From the NCBI GenBank assembly GCA_049700435.1, contig JBNAVK010000048.1, positions 1 through 8,718 of the forward strand: DNA of 8,718 nt, in the 5' to 3' direction. Numbering within the stretch: position 1 is the first letter of the stretch; each line of letters opens with the position of its first letter. Both the position numbers and the translations under genes were made by a program. The notes under the pieces are model-generated. The model saw only the letters and a list, made by a program, of their open reading frames with translations. It was not told the origin of the DNA and did no database searches. This stretch comes from JAVZLH01 sp049700435. GTDB lineage: Archaea > Thermoproteota > Bathyarchaeia > Bathyarchaeales > Bathycorpusculaceae. This document shows positions 1 through 5,648 of the stretch, piece by piece.

Positions 1-284
1 TGATTGATGCAAAAACAGCCGAACAGCTGGGCTTAATAAACATGGCTGTTCCGCCAGAAAAGTTTAAAGAAGCAGTACGACAGTTCGCGGCTGAACTAGC
101 TTCTAGAGCTCCTGTAGCCCTAAAAGTTGCCAAAGCCCTGATAAACAAAGGCGCGTACATAAGCCTAGACTCGGCGGTAGCTCTTGAACGTGAAGGAATA
201 GGTGTTGTTGGCTCAACAGAGGACCTTCAAGAAGGCGTTTCAGCGTTTATGGAGAAGCGTAAACCAGTGTTTAAAGGCAGGTAG
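1..284 (+). CDS. Enoyl-CoA hydratase/isomerase (crotonase) family protein, C-terminal part only
   Basis: The gene enters from the left edge; the reading frame is open from base 3, giving 93 residues before TAG at 282-284. The first in-window ATG (42) is internal, because family-like sequence (IDAKTAEQLGLIN) lies before it. This matches the crotonase C-terminal region: the 'A.eA..lGLIN.vvp' strand, the 'A..la.rapvAlk.aK.lin' helix, the 'E......sTEDLQEGVSAFMEKRKP' trimerisation segment and the closing KPVFKGR. The family hydrates 2-enoyl-CoA thioesters or catalyses related acyl-CoA reactions in the cytosol, in beta-oxidation or hydroxybutyrate-type pathways. The oxyanion-hole glycines and catalytic glutamates lie upstream of the window, so the exact reaction cannot be assigned. 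It sits on the same strand as iorAB, but a 165-base gap with its own TATA box suggests separate transcription. Family assignment is confident; substrate is unknown. Confidence 0.9.
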   Translation, partial: IDAKTAEQLGLINMAVPPEKFKEAVRQFAAELASRAPVALKVAKALINKGAYISLDSAVALEREGIGVVGSTEDLQEGVSAFMEKRKPVFKGR

Positions 285-340
285 CAAGCCATTGCATGCT
301 TAAGGGCAGCTTAACAATTACCCAACTCTTTTTGTAGGTT
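285..340 (+). terminator. Possible T-tract terminator after the enoyl-CoA hydratase gene
   Basis: The only run of T downstream of the stop is CTTTTTG at about 329-335, roughly 45 bases past the stop codon. Archaeal RNA polymerase often terminates at T-rich tracts without a hairpin. I see no convincing stem before it, so this is weak. Confidence 0.25.
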
Positions 341-391
341 TCGCGTAAGTTCCTTCTACAGTCGTTGATGACTCATTCTTATGAACACCAA

Positions 392-407
392 AGGTTACAT
401 TTAAAAG
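392..407 (+). promoter_or_regulatory. Archaeal TATA box of the iorAB operon
   Basis: TTTAAAA at 400-406 is preceded by a purine-containing BRE-like stretch (AGGTTACA). An archaeal transcript normally begins about 25 bases downstream of the TATA centre, here near base 429. That leaves a leader of about 20 bases before the ATG at 450 and places the ATG at 417 upstream of the transcript start. Confidence 0.55.
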
Positions 408-449
408 GGCAAGATTATGAGAGCTTCCTCGTATGCAGGAGAGAAATTA

Positions 450-2333
450 ATGCCAGATCCACATGTGTTGTTGCAAGATAAACCTGGGAAACGTGTGCTT
501 CTGCTTGGAAATGAAGCCATTGCTAGGGGGATTCTAGAAGCTGGCATAAGTGTTGTTACCACTTATCCGGGTACTCCCGCTTCTGAAATAGGTGACTCTA
601 TCTCCGCCATCGCTTCTGAAGCTGGCATGTACATGGAGTATTCTGTTAATGAAATTGTCGCTGTTGAAGTGGCTGCTGGAGCTGCAAACTGTGGAGTTAG
701 GTGTCTTACAGCCATGAAGCATGTGGGGTTGAATGTTGCCGCGGACGCGCTTATGACGCTTGCCTATGCAGGAGTTAGAGGCGGTTATGTTATTGTCACG
801 GCGGACGACCCGGAATGCTATAGTTCACAAAATGAGCAGGATAACAGATTTTATGCTTTACTTTCAAATCTACCGTGTCTTGAGCCCTCTAACCCCCAAG
901 AAGCAAAGGACATGACGATTTCAGCGGTTGAAATTTCAGAAAAACTGGAGTTGCCGGTAATACTGAGGACAACAACCCGCGTGAGTCACACGCGTGGACC
1001 AGTTGTTTACGGAAAACTTACAAAGCCACGGTTAAAAGGCGGCTTCATCAAGGACGTAAAACGCTTGGTGATGGTTCCGGCAAACTCTAGGCCTAAGCAT
1101 GACATTCTCTTGAAGGCTGTTGAGAAGGCTAAAGAAATCTCTGAAAAGTCTCCCTACAACAAGATTATCCGCAAAGGCAAAGCCAAAGAATATGGCTTAA
1201 TATCCTCAAGTTCAGCCTACAACTATGCTGTTGAAGCCACAGAGTTGCTGGGCTTGGCGGTTGATGTTTTGAAGCTTGGAATGACTCATCCACTTCCGGA
1301 AAAATTGATTGGGCAATTCCTAAAAGAGCATGAGAAGGTAGTTGTCGTCGAAGAGCTTGAACCATACTTGGAAATGCAAGTTAAAGCCATAGCAAAGGAT
1401 TATGCGCCGACAACAGAGGTTTACGGCAAAATGAGGCAACAACGCTTTCCTAGGTCTGGTGAACTTTCCACCCGCGCAGTGCTCCTGGGGTTGGCAGATG
1501 TTACTGGCAAAAAATTGCCAATCAATTTTCAGGAGATTGACACTAAATATGCAGAGGCTGTTGTCGAGTTGCTCTCAAGACCTCCAGTTTTGTGTGCTGG
1601 CTGTCCGCATAGAGCCTCCTTTTATGTCATGAGGAAAGTTGTAGGTGAAAAGGCGGTTTATTCCACCGACATAGGATGCTATACTCTGGGAATTGCGCCG
1701 CCGTTAAACATCGGTGACATCATGATATGTATGGGCGCAAGCATAGGAATGGCTCAAGGCATAAGCAAAACAACTGAAACCAACACAATCGCCGTAATTG
1801 GGGACTCAACGTTTTTCCATTCTGGAATCCCGAGGCTCGTAAACGCCGTTTACAATAACCACAGAATAGTCGTAGCCGTCTTAGACAATCTGACAACAGC
1901 CATGACTGGACATCAACCACATCCAGGAACAGGCGTTACCGGCATGCGAACAGCATCGGAAAGAATAGCCATCGAAAAAGTTGCTGAAGGATGCGGTGTC
2001 AAATGGGTCAGAATAGTTAACCCCTTCAACATCAAGGAAGCTGAAGAAACCTTAAAGGAAGCCTTGCGGTATCCTGAAACCTCGATGATAATTTTCCGGG
2101 CTCCATGTGCCCTAATGGTTGTTAGAGAAAGAAGGCGAAAGGGTTTGGGAGTCACAACTTACAAAATAACTGAGAAATGCACAAACTGCATGGTTTGCGT
2201 TAAAATGCTTGGTTGTCCAGCAATAACCCTTGAGAAAGGCAAAGTTAACATTCACGAAAACCTCTGCACAGGATGTGGACTCTGTGCTTCGGTTTGCCCT
2301 TACAAAGCTATAGAACTAAGTGCAACAGATTAA
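450..2333 (+). CDS. iorA: Indolepyruvate (2-oxoacid):ferredoxin oxidoreductase, alpha subunit
   Basis: This is the large, TPP- and iron-sulfur-binding subunit of the two-subunit enzyme that oxidatively decarboxylates aryl-pyruvates and related 2-oxoacids to acyl-CoA while reducing ferredoxin, typically in cytosolic amino-acid fermentation. Numbered from M at 450 (627 aa), the pyrimidine-binding domain comes first, with TTYPGTPASEIGD at about 37-49 and the EYSVNEIVAVE stretch holding the likely TPP-activating glutamate at about 63-73. A CAGCPH motif is near 382-387, the TPP-diphosphate motif GDSTFFHSG near 451-459, and two [4Fe-4S] motifs close the protein: CX2CX2CX5CP at about 577-590 and CX2CX2CX3CP at about 606-618. 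The ORF extends upstream to an ATG at 417. I prefer 450 because AGGAG at 437-441 sits 8 bases before it and the TATA box at 400-406 would start the transcript after 417. iorB follows at once. The true in vivo substrate cannot be read from sequence. Confidence 0.95.
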   Translation: MPDPHVLLQDKPGKRVLLLGNEAIARGILEAGISVVTTYPGTPASEIGDSISAIASEAGMYMEYSVNEIVAVEVAAGAANCGVRCLTAMKHVGLNVAADALMTLAYAGVRGGYVIVTADDPECYSSQNEQDNRFYALLSNLPCLEPSNPQEAKDMTISAVEISEKLELPVILRTTTRVSHTRGPVVYGKLTKPRLKGGFIKDVKRLVMVPANSRPKHDILLKAVEKAKEISEKSPYNKIIRKGKAKEYGLISSSSAYNYAVEATELLGLAVDVLKLGMTHPLPEKLIGQFLKEHEKVVVVEELEPYLEMQVKAIAKDYAPTTEVYGKMRQQRFPRSGELSTRAVLLGLADVTGKKLPINFQEIDTKYAEAVVELLSRPPVLCAGCPHRASFYVMRKVVGEKAVYSTDIGCYTLGIAPPLNIGDIMICMGASIGMAQGISKTTETNTIAVIGDSTFFHSGIPRLVNAVYNNHRIVVAVLDNLTTAMTGHQPHPGTGVTGMRTASERIAIEKVAEGCGVKWVRIVNPFNIKEAEETLKEALRYPETSMIIFRAPCALMVVRERRRKGLGVTTYKITEKCTNCMVCVKMLGCPAITLEKGKVNIHENLCTGCGLCASVCPYKAIELSATD

Positions 2334-2339
2334 GGTGAG
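2333..2339 (+). promoter_or_regulatory. Shine-Dalgarno of iorB, merged with the iorA stop
   Basis: AGGTGAG begins on the last base of the iorA TAA stop codon. It lies 6 bases before ATG 2346 but directly abuts ATG 2340, so it favours 2346 as the start and implies translational coupling of the two subunits. Confidence 0.6.
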
Positions 2340-2345
2340 ATGAGG

Positions 2346-2939
2346 ATGAAAGAATTTAACATAGTCTTAGCTGGAGTTGGTGGACAAGGCGTACTTCTGG
2401 TAGCGGAAATTTTGGGAACAGCAGCTGTTAAAGAGGGATTAAATGTTCGTGTAGGCGAAATCCACGGCATGGCTCAACGTGGTGGAGCAGCTGTTTCAAC
2501 TGTTAGGGTAGGAGAAAAAGTTTTTTCACCCTTTGTTTTGGATGGACAAGCAAACTTAATTTTGGGATTTGAACCATTGGAAACATTAAGAAACATGCGG
2601 TACGCCTCAGAAAAAACGCTCGTAATCATGGGAGACGAGAAAATCCCCCCGCCGGAGCTCACGCTAAAAAACATGAATTATCCGCAAATGAAAGAAATCT
2701 TGAAAAAGATAAAGCGTTTTTCCAAAAACGTTGTACTCGTTGAAGCATCAAGGTTGGCTAGGGAAGCAGGAAGCACATTAGCCCAAAACGTTGTTCTTTT
2801 GGGAGCAGCGGCTTCAACTGGGAAGTTGCCCATGAGCAACAGAAGTTTGATTGAAGCCTTAAAGGAGCTTATTCCAGCCCAATTTATCGAAGTGAATGTG
2901 AAAGCATTTGAACTGGGCTACAATTACGTCAAAAATTAA
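2346..2939 (+). CDS. iorB: Indolepyruvate (2-oxoacid):ferredoxin oxidoreductase, beta subunit
   Basis: This is the small partner of IorA and carries the gamma-type domain of 2-oxoacid:ferredoxin oxidoreductases, which completes the active site and probably helps bind CoA. The N-terminus shows the family signature NIVLAGVGGQGVLLVAEILG (about residues 4-23), followed by GEIHGMAQRGGAAVSTVRVG (about 38-57). The length (197 aa) is normal for IorB. The nearest in-frame ATG is 2340, two codons earlier; 2346 is preferred because the AGGTGAG ribosome binding site ends 6 bases before it. The 12-base gap after iorA and the shared promoter make this a two-gene operon encoding one enzyme. The gene ends 4 bases from the stop of the convergent minus-strand gene. 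The assignment is secure; substrate preference is set mainly by the complex and is not visible here. Confidence 0.93.
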   Translation: MKEFNIVLAGVGGQGVLLVAEILGTAAVKEGLNVRVGEIHGMAQRGGAAVSTVRVGEKVFSPFVLDGQANLILGFEPLETLRNMRYASEKTLVIMGDEKIPPPELTLKNMNYPQMKEILKKIKRFSKNVVLVEASRLAREAGSTLAQNVVLLGAAASTGKLPMSNRSLIEALKELIPAQFIEVNVKAFELGYNYVKN

Positions 2940-2947
2940 AATTTTAA
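2936..2947. terminator. A/T palindrome spanning two convergent stop codons
   Basis: TTAAAATTTTAA is a perfect 12-base palindrome that contains the iorB TAA (2937-2939) and the TAA of the opposing gene (2944-2946). Each transcript meets TTTT as it leaves its coding region, so the site could act as a short bidirectional terminator. It is too A/T-rich and short to form a stable hairpin. The termination role is inference. Confidence 0.35.
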
Positions 2948-3315
2948 GTTTGACTGGTTTTAGATGATGCGCTTCTGCTGTCTTTTTCTTCGTTTCCTAA
3001 TATCGTCTTCATTATGCTTTGAAATATCTTCATGTCTGAAACGTTCACTATTGGAATTTGGAGGCTTTTTTCGATTTCGTAAATTTTCTCAAATTTTGGA
3101 AAGCTTGCGTAACAGATTTGGCTTATTGGAAATTCTCGCGTTTTCAACTCATGCTCAAAAGATTTCTCGTAAACTTCTAAGCATAAGATGTAGCCGTCCA
3201 CCCAGTAAAGTCTGTTAGCGCCAAAAGTGGTGGCGCACCATGCAATGTCGGAGACTGAACGCTTATCTAAGCCTAGAATGGTCACTTTCCTTGTTGGAGC
3301 AATTTCCACTTCCAT
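2944..3315 (-). CDS. Small hypothetical protein coupled to the XPF-like nuclease gene
   Basis: I do not recognise this 123-residue protein. It has no membrane segment or signal peptide and reads as a compact alpha/beta domain: a beta-rich start (VEIAPTRKVTILGLDK, about 3-18), a central WVDGYILCLEVYE strand region (about 38-50) and a helix rich in K and E before IPIVNVSDMKIFQSIMKTIL (88-107). The last 15 or so residues are polar and serine-rich, probably disordered. Three cysteines (27, 45, 68) are not arranged as a metal site. The start ATG at 3315 follows GGGTGA with 6 bases of spacing, and that motif includes the stop codon of the nuclease gene, so the two are probably co-translated. A role in DNA repair or in regulating the nuclease is suggested only by position. 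It converges on iorB with 4 bases between stops. Confidence 0.75.
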   Translation of the reverse strand: MEVEIAPTRKVTILGLDKRSVSDIAWCATTFGANRLYWVDGYILCLEVYEKSFEHELKTREFPISQICYASFPKFEKIYEIEKSLQIPIVNVSDMKIFQSIMKTILGNEEKDSRSASSKTSQT

Positions 3316-3321
3316 AAGCTT

Positions 3322-3327
3322 TCACCC
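3322..3327 (-). promoter_or_regulatory. Shine-Dalgarno overlapping the nuclease stop codon
   Basis: On the minus strand, GGGTGA contains the nuclease gene's TGA stop (3324-3322) and lies 6 bases upstream of the ATG at 3315. It matches the archaeal anti-Shine-Dalgarno complement GGTGA and suggests stop-start coupling. Confidence 0.6.
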
Positions 3328-4029
3328 TTTAAACGGCGTGTTCAACACCTCTTTAACCTTGCTGCTTATTTTTGGACCTAGACCATAAACTGTTTTTGGC
3401 CAGCTGTCTACGTTTATTAGGGCGTTCAATGGAGTTTGGTAGGATTTAAGGATGCTGGTGGCTTTTTCCCTTCCAATATTTGGCAAACTGGCTATGAAGT
3501 ACACTTGAGCGTCCGAGAGGGTTTCACACTTTTTGGCTGGATGAACCGTTGGAACCCGCTTTTCCACAATCTGTTCCTGACGGGCAGCCACATGCAAAAA
3601 GTCTATCGTCTCCTTATACGAGGAAGTGTTCACTATGGCTATACCATTTTTTGCGAGGTTAAACATGGCGCCCCAAACGGAAACCGGCTGAATTCGGCTA
3701 AACTTGTAAATTATCGGCAAGTAGCCCTCCAAAAGGATCAGAGATTTTGGATAAACTTCCTTTAACGTAAACAGTTGCTCAAATAGGTAGCGGCGAGTAA
3801 GCGTGTAGACAAAGTCTTGAACTGTCTTGCGTTCCACAGCGCATTCATCGGACAGAACATAATCACCTTTCTCCAACATTTCAACCTTTATGTTAACGCC
3901 GCGCTCCCTAAGGCCCTTAACAATTTTCGCAGCTGCATTTGCCTCGCGACTGTCAACAATGATAGTGGGCTCCTGCTCTTCACTCTTCTTTTCCTTCAAA
4001 TATGGAAGCAAACTTTCAGACCCGGGCAT
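3322..4029 (-). CDS. xpf: XPF/ERCC4-type structure-specific endonuclease, short archaeal form
   Basis: The family cuts branched DNA such as 3' flaps and stalled-fork or recombination intermediates, working as a dimer with the sliding clamp in crenarchaea. The nuclease domain is clear: VDSRE at residues 25-29, GDY at 55-57, and the metal-binding ERKTVQD at 66-72 (consensus ERKxxxD), all catalytic acidic and basic residues intact. A helix-hairpin-helix region follows, with hairpins LPNIGREKA at 182-190 and YGLGPKISS at 215-223. At 235 aa it is the short form typical of TACK archaea, lacking the N-terminal helicase of euryarchaeal Hef. The C-terminus ends NTPFKG and I see no PCNA-interacting (PIP) motif there. 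The ATG at 4029 is the only ATG start; an in-frame TAA lies 6 codons upstream, and no strong Shine-Dalgarno precedes it. It heads a two-gene unit with the small protein downstream. Confidence 0.92.
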   Translation of the reverse strand: MPGSESLLPYLKEKKSEEQEPTIIVDSREANAAAKIVKGLRERGVNIKVEMLEKGDYVLSDECAVERKTVQDFVYTLTRRYLFEQLFTLKEVYPKSLILLEGYLPIIYKFSRIQPVSVWGAMFNLAKNGIAIVNTSSYKETIDFLHVAARQEQIVEKRVPTVHPAKKCETLSDAQVYFIASLPNIGREKATSILKSYQTPLNALINVDSWPKTVYGLGPKISSKVKEVLNTPFKG

Positions 4030-4080
4030 GTCTATAACTCTCTGTTAGTTGTAGTAACGAGAGGAATTAATCAGTTCTCA

Positions 4081-4106
4081 TTGATAAAACTTGAGTAAAT
4101 AAAAAG
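4081..4106 (-). promoter_or_regulatory. Candidate promoter region of the nuclease unit
   Basis: Read on the minus strand, CTTTTTATTTA (4106-4096) and GTTTTATC (4090-4083) are the only TATA-like stretches in the 138-base gap between the EF-1A stop and the nuclease start. Either would give a leader of about 30-45 bases. The first also doubles as a T-tract downstream of EF-1A. Which is used cannot be decided from sequence. Confidence 0.3.
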
Positions 4107-4156
4107 CGACATAGTAGTGCAGAGTAGAACGGGCAAAATGCCAAAACATAAAAATG
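4096..4156 (-). terminator. T-rich termination zone after the EF-1A gene
   Basis: Downstream of the EF-1A stop the minus strand carries TTTTT at 4154-4150, a TTTT next to a short GGCA-TGCC inverted repeat (4142-4132), and TTTTT at 4105-4101. Repeated T-runs suit archaeal termination of a highly expressed gene. The stem is only 4 base pairs, so the T-runs are the main evidence. Confidence 0.4.
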
Positions 4157-4167
4157 GGAGGAGAAAG

Positions 4168-5472
4168 TTATGGTCCTTTCTTCGTTATTTCTTTGACGAC
4201 GCCCGCAGCTATTGTTGTTCCCATGTCTCTAACCGCGAACCTTCCAAGCTCCGGAAACTCCGTGTACGTCTCTATAGCTATTGGATGCAATGGTTCCATC
4301 CGCACTACGGCAGCATCACCAGTCTTTAGGAAAGTAGGCTTCTCTTCTACAACTTGCCCAGAACGTGGGTCAATCTTCCTTATCAACTCAGTGAACCGAC
4401 ATGCAATCTGCCCAGTGTGGTAATGAAGTACTGGCGTGTAGCCTGCTGCTATGGCTGTCGGGTGATAAATAACTATTATTTGACCTATGAATTCTTTTGC
4501 AACTGTTGGCGGGTTATTAACGTGTCCGCAGACGTCTCCTCGGCGTATGTCTGTTTTTGCTATTCCGCGAACGTTGAATCCTATGTTGTCTCCAGGCTCT
4601 GCTCGCGGGATTCTTGTGTGGTGCATTTCTATTGATTTAACTTCTCCTTGCTTATTTGCTGGCATGAAAATGACTAAGTCGTTTTCCTTAAGCACGCCTG
4701 TTTCAACCCTTCCAACGGGGACCGTTCCCACACCAGTTATGCTGTACACGTCTTGAACTGGAATGCGTAATGGCTTGTTCAAGGGTTTCGGTGGAATCTC
4801 AAAGGTGTCTAGAGCTTCAATTAATGTTGGTCCCCTGTACCATGGCATTTTATCGCTTGGTTTGACAAGGTTGTCTCCAGTCCATCCTGAAGTAGGCACG
4901 AACGGGATTTTTTCAACTTTGTAGCCAATCATTTTCAGCATCCTTGAAACTTCATTTTTGACCTCATTATACCGCTCTTGACTCCAGTTTACACTTGCAT
5001 CATCCATCTTGTTGATGGCTACAACCAGCTGGTTAACGCCCAACGTGAAAGCCAAAAAGCCGTGCTCCCTTGTTTGCCCACCTGGACCTATTCCAGCCTC
5101 GAACTCTCCGCGTTTAGCTGAGACGAAGAGTATGGCGCCGTCAGCTTGGCTTGCGCCGGTGATCATGTTTTTGACGAAGTCCCTGTGTCCCGGCGCGTCG
5201 ATGATTGTGAAGTAGTATTTTTTGGTTTCAAACTTTAGGAATCGCAGGTCGATTGTTAAGCCTCTTTCTCGTTCTTCTTTGAGGTTGTCGAGAATCCAGG
5301 CGTACTTGAAAGTTTCTTTGCCCAGTTTTCTAGCTTCTTCCTCATAGGCTTTTACCGTTCTTTCGTCGACTGCTCCTGCCAAATATAGCATGTGCCCTGT
5401 TGTAGTTGATTTTCCATGGTCAACATGTCCCATAATCACAAGGTTTAAGTGTGGTTTTTCGGATTTACTCAA
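4168..5472 (-). CDS. tuf: Translation elongation factor EF-1 alpha (aEF-1A, EF-Tu homologue)
   Basis: This GTPase delivers aminoacyl-tRNA to the ribosomal A site. All G-domain motifs are intact: G1 GHVDHGKS at residues 15-22, the switch I segment ERERGLTID at 67-75, G3 DAPGH at 92-96 and G4 NKMD at 154-157, followed by a G5-like VPTSGW at 192-197. The archaeal/eukaryotic signature EAGIGPGGQTREH (125-137) is present, and the two beta-barrel domains follow (about 225-434). The length of 434 aa equals that of other archaeal EF-1A proteins. The start is TTG at 5472, with no ATG in this stretch, supported by AAGGAGG 7 bases upstream. The gene stands alone: rps10, commonly next downstream in archaea, is absent and the next gene on this strand is the XPF nuclease. 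The name tuf (or tef1A) is used interchangeably for this family. Confidence 0.98.
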   Translation of the reverse strand: MSKSEKPHLNLVIMGHVDHGKSTTTGHMLYLAGAVDERTVKAYEEEARKLGKETFKYAWILDNLKEERERGLTIDLRFLKFETKKYYFTIIDAPGHRDFVKNMITGASQADGAILFVSAKRGEFEAGIGPGGQTREHGFLAFTLGVNQLVVAINKMDDASVNWSQERYNEVKNEVSRMLKMIGYKVEKIPFVPTSGWTGDNLVKPSDKMPWYRGPTLIEALDTFEIPPKPLNKPLRIPVQDVYSITGVGTVPVGRVETGVLKENDLVIFMPANKQGEVKSIEMHHTRIPRAEPGDNIGFNVRGIAKTDIRRGDVCGHVNNPPTVAKEFIGQIIVIYHPTAIAAGYTPVLHYHTGQIACRFTELIRKIDPRSGQVVEEKPTFLKTGDAAVVRMEPLHPIAIETYTEFPELGRFAVRDMGTTIAAGVVKEITKKGP

Positions 5473-5479
5473 ATTTTTT

Positions 5480-5486
5480 CCTCCTT
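5480..5486 (-). promoter_or_regulatory. Strong Shine-Dalgarno deciding a TTG start for EF-1A
   Basis: AAGGAGG on the minus strand ends 7 bases before TTG 5472, which encodes residue 1 of MSKSEKPH. It is the best ribosome binding site in the window and is what supports the non-ATG start. Confidence 0.8.
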
Positions 5487-5550
5487 AACCTTATTTTTGC
5501 GGAACTCCCTTTAATTTTAGTGAATTCGTTTACACAACTGTTCATTCAAT

Positions 5551-5562
5551 TATTTTAAGTTT
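5551..5562 (-). promoter_or_regulatory. Probable TATA box of the EF-1A gene
   Basis: The minus strand reads AAACTTAAAATA here, a BRE-plus-TATA-like arrangement. A transcript start about 25 bases on, near 5529, would leave a leader of about 57 bases that contains the Shine-Dalgarno. Confidence 0.45.
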
Positions 5563-5600
5563 ATGATAACATACAGTCATGGCGCATTTGAAAATTGGAA

Positions 5601-5613
5601 ACAAATATTAAAG
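5601..5613 (+). promoter_or_regulatory. Probable TATA box of the DRG-like GTPase gene
   Basis: AAATATTAAA at 5603-5612 is the most TATA-like stretch before the GTPase gene. It predicts a transcript start near 5633 and a short leader of about 16 bases before ATG 5649. It lies about 40 bases from the EF-1A TATA box on the opposite strand, so the two promoters sit back to back. Confidence 0.4.
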
Positions 5614-5648
5614 CTTTTGGGGAATTAGTTTTTGGACGTGTCTAGGTT

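Noticed and set aside
361..375. UUGAUGA resembling a C box of a C/D-type guide RNA before iorA
   Set aside because: No matching D box (CUGA) or second box pair occurs at a suitable distance, and the first base does not fit the purine of the consensus.
534..2155. Several minus-strand open frames of 60-80 codons inside iorA
   Set aside because: They are shadows of a well-supported conserved gene and show no homology-like motifs or start signals.
3436..3765. 109-codon plus-strand frame opposite the XPF nuclease
   Set aside because: The nuclease on the other strand has intact catalytic motifs throughout this stretch; the frame has no domain or promoter.
4030..4167. Gap after EF-1A searched for rps10 or a tRNA, which often follow in archaea
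   Set aside because: No cloverleaf-like arms, no TTCRA-type arm and no frame long enough for uS10 were found on either strand.
4156..4193. GGGAGGAG followed by ATG at 4170 on the plus strand, resembling a strong ribosome binding site and start
   Set aside because: The frame stops after 8 codons and lies antisense to the EF-1A 3' end; most likely chance.
4354..4756. Two open frames (4354-4635 and 4487-4756, plus strand) antisense to EF-1A
   Set aside because: They lie wholly inside the intact EF-1A gene, have no recognisable protein features and reflect its constrained codon use.
5579..5611. Ten-codon ORF in the EF-1A/GTPase divergent region
   Set aside because: Very short, no ribosome binding site, and overlaps the predicted GTPase TATA box.
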